From: Clostridia bacterium
GTDB lineage: Bacteria; Bacillota; Clostridia; DUPQ01
Direction: 5' to 3'
Length of the DNA stretch: 6,648 nt
NCBI GenBank assembly: GCA_028690885.1
Contig: JAQVAJ010000087.1
Location: 1 to 6,648 of the forward strand
Positions 3,781 to 6,648 of the stretch are shown one piece after another (within the stretch, counting starts at the first letter, position 1; each line of letters opens with the position of its first letter). A program made the translations under genes and the position numbers. Under the pieces are notes generated by a model that saw nothing but the letters and a program-made list of their open reading frames with translations, was not told the DNA's origin and made no database searches.

Positions 3781-6441
3781 TTATCTGATACTGAACCGGA
3801 CTTTAAGTAAAACAGAGAAGGGTCTGAGGGTGTAAGAATAGATATAGGCCGTGATATCGGAATAACTGGCCGTATTGAAATATTTCGTATTTAGCAAGTT
3901 ACGTGCTTCAAGAGTATAATCGAACCGCTTAGTTTTATACCTTGTCTGGATATCCAGAAACAACATGTTCCGGTCTCCCGAAGAAATGGAGCTGTTAAAG
4001 GAATGTTCGGCCGACAAGTTGCAGGACCATTTTTTTGTTATAATGTACTTTAACGTGGCTTTCTGAGTAAGCATCCGTATGGGATCCAGCTGCTGAGAAC
4101 TTTCTATTATCCGGCTACGGCTGTTATACCAGGTTCCAGAATACTCTGTTATGAGGGACTCGCCAATCCGAGACATTATCTCCAGGCCTGCGTTGTATGT
4201 CCTGTATGCCGTATTCATGAGGGTTCCCTGCCGGAGAATATCCCTATGCGAATAATTATAACCTCCTTTCAGCGTTACGGTAGTGGCAATGGCATCAAAC
4301 CGTTTGCCAAAACTGGCATTCGTCCGAATCCCCCGGGCCGTATTGTCAAAAGCGTAGGCGGTAAGCCGCGAGAGTGATCCCGAATATTCGGTGCCATACA
4401 GAACATTGGAATGATTAATCCAGTACGAGGCTTCCATTGCCCCGAAAAGCGAAAGAATGGCATTGCCGTAGTTTAGCGTAACGGAGCAAGATGTGTAACG
4501 TGATTCGCTAATTATCCCGGAACGGTTTTGTACAGTACGGTAATCGGTCATGATATACCCTGTATACGTTTCATACAATCCTCCTGTGATATGGGAAGTC
4601 ATGGCATTAGCGCTTATTTTCAGATTGTTTGAAAGTGTCGCGTTAATGTTCAGCCTGGGATCCAGATAAAACCGGCTCATTTGCTGTAAAACGGCGTTTC
4701 CCGGGAGATCCTTCAGGGTAAGATCCCTAAAATTCAAAGAACCATGTAATCCTGCATCCCACTGGAATCTTCCAGAAGACCGGAATGTTACTCCGGGCGA
4801 AAGGATCAGATCCAGCTTGTTCCATGAGATATGATTTTGAAGGGAATCCGGAACATTCGTGCTTCCGGGATTTTCCTCCATCTGGCTTAGCCTGGCGGTC
4901 ATTCGTTCCCGCTGCCAGTTGGCATTTCCCCATAAAGAAAACGTCCAGCCCCGGACTGTTTTGTGCAGGCTAACTGAATTGTTGGTAGAGAACCTTCGAC
5001 TGTTAAGTTCCTGAAAAGATCCTCCTGCCGCTGCAACATCTGGACCGAAGATCCCGGGATACATCAAGGGCGTAACTTTCAAAGAAGAAGGGGTCTCGGA
5101 AAAATCGGTGACGGACGAGCAAGAAAATCGCAAGGAAGGGAGGAGTTTTACCAGGTTAAATACATTTCTGACCCTAATGCCAGATGGCACGGTATAATCT
5201 TGTTGAACCGTATCGGCAGCCTTCAGAATCTGCCCATGATCTATGTTCCGGCTTCCTTCCAGTGTCAGGTTATTTTTCAGGTACATTTTTTCTGTATTGG
5301 CCGTCAATTCAATCCCAAGATTCACCTGGTCGGTCTTCCGGGAGGCGCTGCTTATTTCCGGGATTACCAAGGGCGGAGAATCCTGCAAATAATAGGTGGT
5401 AACGGACGAGGCTTCGAATATCTGCCGGTCATGTAGGTAGGATCCGTTGATATTCAACTGATAATCATTTTTCAAAACATTCAGTGTATTTACCGACACA
5501 GCATGTACATTATTATTCAAGTAGCGCTGCCGATCAATGGCAGGGGCTCCCGGGGCCAGTATGCCTAACAGGGAAACAGTTGCATCCAGACCCCCATAGA
5601 GCGATTTTAGTTCACGGGAAACGTCTTCTCCCGTATTGTTGGTTTTGTAGGTATTCAAGGTCTGGAATTTCCGGCCGAAGAACATGGTGTTTAACTCCCC
5701 ATTCCACATAGCAGGTTTGTACCCACCCCCTACTTGCACCACAGAATTGAATGTACCTTTGGCACTTTCCCTGAGTTTTAGGTTGATAGCTGGATCTGTC
5801 GAAAAATCAATATCTTTTAAAGCTTTTATGGGTTGGTGATTCTCCAGTATTTGTACCGTAGCAATATCCTTTGCCTGGATATTTCTGGTCCCAACACCAT
5901 ACCGGCCTTTTAGCAAATCAAGGCCTTCTACATAAAACCTGTTGATGGATTTGCCTAAATACCTGATCTCACCACTTTCCCGAACTTCAATACCGGGCAT
6001 TTTTTTCAATACATCACCTATGGAACGGTCAAGCGAATCAATAAAATTGGCAACATAATAATTAACGGTATCACTACGACGTGAAATGGGTGCCGCTTTT
6101 ACAGTAACCTCTCGAATATTAAGCGCCTGCTCCTCGACCTGTAAATCCACGATCTGTGTCCTGTTTTCTATGATTTTCGTTTGGTCCTTAATATTGAACC
6201 CGGTTACCTTCAGCATCAGGCTATCAACTTTTGCATGACACGAGAGTTTATAACGGCCTTCTTCACCGGTTATAGTATAGGTATAAAATGACCTTCCGTC
6301 ACGAGTTAACAACATCACATTGATATCCGGAACACCTTTACTGTTTTTACTGTCAGTAACTCTGCCACTAATGACTACCTGGCAACACATTTCCAGGGGC
6401 AGCAGGAAGAATAAAAAGAAGCAATAGTACCTGATTTTCAT
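3781..6441 (-). CDS. TonB-receptor-like outer-membrane beta-barrel protein with carboxypeptidase-regulatory-like domain
   Basis: 886-residue outer-membrane protein. Residues 1-21 form a signal peptide (MKIRYYCFFLFFLLPLEMCC). Residues about 22-100 are a carboxypeptidase-D-regulatory-like fold (ISGRVTDSKNSKGVPDINV, EGRYKLSC), the usual N-terminal extension of Bacteroidota TonB receptors. Residues about 110-225 are plug-like, with the group hallmarks IGDVLKKMPGIEV, RFYVEGLDLLKGRYG and IATVQILENHQPIKAL. From about 230 to the end it is a barrel of alternating amphipathic strands ending in LLKVRFSIR, with RNLLNTKYF shortly before, typical of TonB-receptor C-termini. It lacks SusC signature features, and no SusD partner is present, so glycan import is not indicated. 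The start overlaps the stop of the preceding HlyD-like gene (ATGA at 6441-6438), implying translational coupling and a shared role, perhaps moving a peptide across the outer membrane. In this receptor subgroup the substrate is generally unknown. Its base composition is richer in G+C than the IS and peptide region to its left. Confidence 0.88.
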   Translation of the reverse strand: MKIRYYCFFLFFLLPLEMCCQVVISGRVTDSKNSKGVPDINVMLLTRDGRSFYTYTITGEEGRYKLSCHAKVDSLMLKVTGFNIKDQTKIIENRTQIVDLQVEEQALNIREVTVKAAPISRRSDTVNYYVANFIDSLDRSIGDVLKKMPGIEVRESGEIRYLGKSINRFYVEGLDLLKGRYGVGTRNIQAKDIATVQILENHQPIKALKDIDFSTDPAINLKLRESAKGTFNSVVQVGGGYKPAMWNGELNTMFFGRKFQTLNTYKTNNTGEDVSRELKSLYGGLDATVSLLGILAPGAPAIDRQRYLNNNVHAVSVNTLNVLKNDYQLNINGSYLHDRQIFEASSVTTYYLQDSPPLVIPEISSASRKTDQVNLGIELTANTEKMYLKNNLTLEGSRNIDHGQILKAADTVQQDYTVPSGIRVRNVFNLVKLLPSLRFSCSSVTDFSETPSSLKVTPLMYPGIFGPDVAAAGGSFQELNSRRFSTNNSVSLHKTVRGWTFSLWGNANWQRERMTARLSQMEENPGSTNVPDSLQNHISWNKLDLILSPGVTFRSSGRFQWDAGLHGSLNFRDLTLKDLPGNAVLQQMSRFYLDPRLNINATLSNNLKISANAMTSHITGGLYETYTGYIMTDYRTVQNRSGIISESRYTSCSVTLNYGNAILSLFGAMEASYWINHSNVLYGTEYSGSLSRLTAYAFDNTARGIRTNASFGKRFDAIATTVTLKGGYNYSHRDILRQGTLMNTAYRTYNAGLEIMSRIGESLITEYSGTWYNSRSRIIESSQQLDPIRMLTQKATLKYIITKKWSCNLSAEHSFNSSISSGDRNMLFLDIQTRYKTKRFDYTLEARNLLNTKYFNTASYSDITAYIYSYTLRPFSVLLKVRFSIR

Positions 6442-6648
6442 CTTTTATCAAAAAAATACTCAATTAGACGCATATCTTTTGTCATAATTCTTCCTTCCCC
6501 CGTCATTTGCTGGATCAGGGGAAGGTTCATTTTGCGGGTGGTTGTCAGTCCTTCCGGGAAAATGACTTCCGCTATGTATTGGTTTACTTCGTCCGGGACA
6601 GAAGCAATATTATTGATATATCCATTGATCATGCCATACTCCATGTAC
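6438..6648 (-). CDS. HlyD-family secretion adaptor, C-terminal fragment (runs off the window)
   Basis: Open frame of about 69 residues that continues past the right edge with no stop, so the true start lies outside; the ATG at 6644 is internal. The sequence fits the last beta-domain of HlyD-type membrane fusion proteins: YGMINGYINNIASVP, then QYIAEVIFPEGL, then LPLIQQMTGEGRIMTKDMRL followed by IEYFF. This resembles the adaptor's ending (glycine-Met-x-Gly/Glu strand, then a charged turn and R-L-I-E/D-Y). HlyD adaptors sit in the periplasm and bridge an inner-membrane ABC exporter to an outer-membrane channel. Identification is from memory of family patterns, on a short fragment. The stop TGA overlaps the barrel gene's ATG. 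An ABC transporter, often with a C39 peptidase domain, would be expected further upstream, outside this window. Confidence 0.7.
   Translation of the reverse strand, partial: YMEYGMINGYINNIASVPDEVNQYIAEVIFPEGLTTTRKMNLPLIQQMTGEGRIMTKDMRLIEYFFDKR

Noticed and set aside
4275..5711. Several 60-78 residue frames on both strands inside the barrel gene
   Set aside because: All overlap the 886-residue outer-membrane protein in other frames and show no domain or start signals.
3781..6648. A SusC/SusD glycan-uptake locus
   Set aside because: No SusD gene is adjacent, the barrel has the plug pattern of a different receptor group, and the coupled upstream gene looks like HlyD rather than a glycan regulator or enzyme.

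Overview
The window looks like chromosomal DNA of a member of the Bacteroidota, most likely Bacteroidales. The evidence is a TonB-receptor-like outer-membrane protein with an N-terminal carboxypeptidase-regulatory-like domain, a small secreted DUF3244-like protein, two IS4-family elements of a type common in Bacteroides relatives, a TAnnTTTG-type promoter, and weak Shine-Dalgarno signals. The organism call is inferred from gene content; no rRNA or other marker gene is present.

Layout, read in the direction of the resident genes (minus strand, right to left). At the right edge is the C-terminal end of a HlyD-family periplasmic adaptor (6648-6438). Its stop overlaps the start of an 886-residue TonB-receptor-like outer-membrane barrel (6441-3781) in an ATGA junction. 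A 265-bp non-coding gap follows, carrying one hairpin. Next is a DUF3244-like secreted protein (3515-3162), then, 50 bp on, a 70-residue secreted peptide gene (pepB, 3111-2899). An apparently intact IS4-family element (2783-1555) separates pepB from a close paralogue, the 71-residue pepA (1505-1290). Last is a decayed second IS4-family element on the plus strand (61-1231).

The two peptide genes lie in a direct repeat of about 305 bp (1247-1554 and 2856-3160, roughly 93% identical by eye). Each copy is bracketed by a perfect 12-bp inverted repeat, TACACTGGTGTG / CACACCAGTGTA. The left end of the intact IS falls exactly where the repeat homology stops, so IS activity probably shaped this end of the duplication. 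Both IS elements point their 3' ends at pepA.

How the parts may work together (inference): HlyD adaptors in Bacteroidota usually belong to peptide or protein exporters. Here the adaptor is translationally coupled to an outer-membrane barrel and followed by genes for small Sec-exported, Cys-containing peptides. The locus could be a peptide secretion or maturation island whose terminal peptide genes are duplicating, diverging and being broken up by IS elements. The peptides carry Sec signal peptides rather than double-glycine leaders, so a direct substrate link to the HlyD system is unproven.

The left half (1-3780) is visibly richer in A+T than the barrel gene, as expected for accessory, IS-rich DNA.
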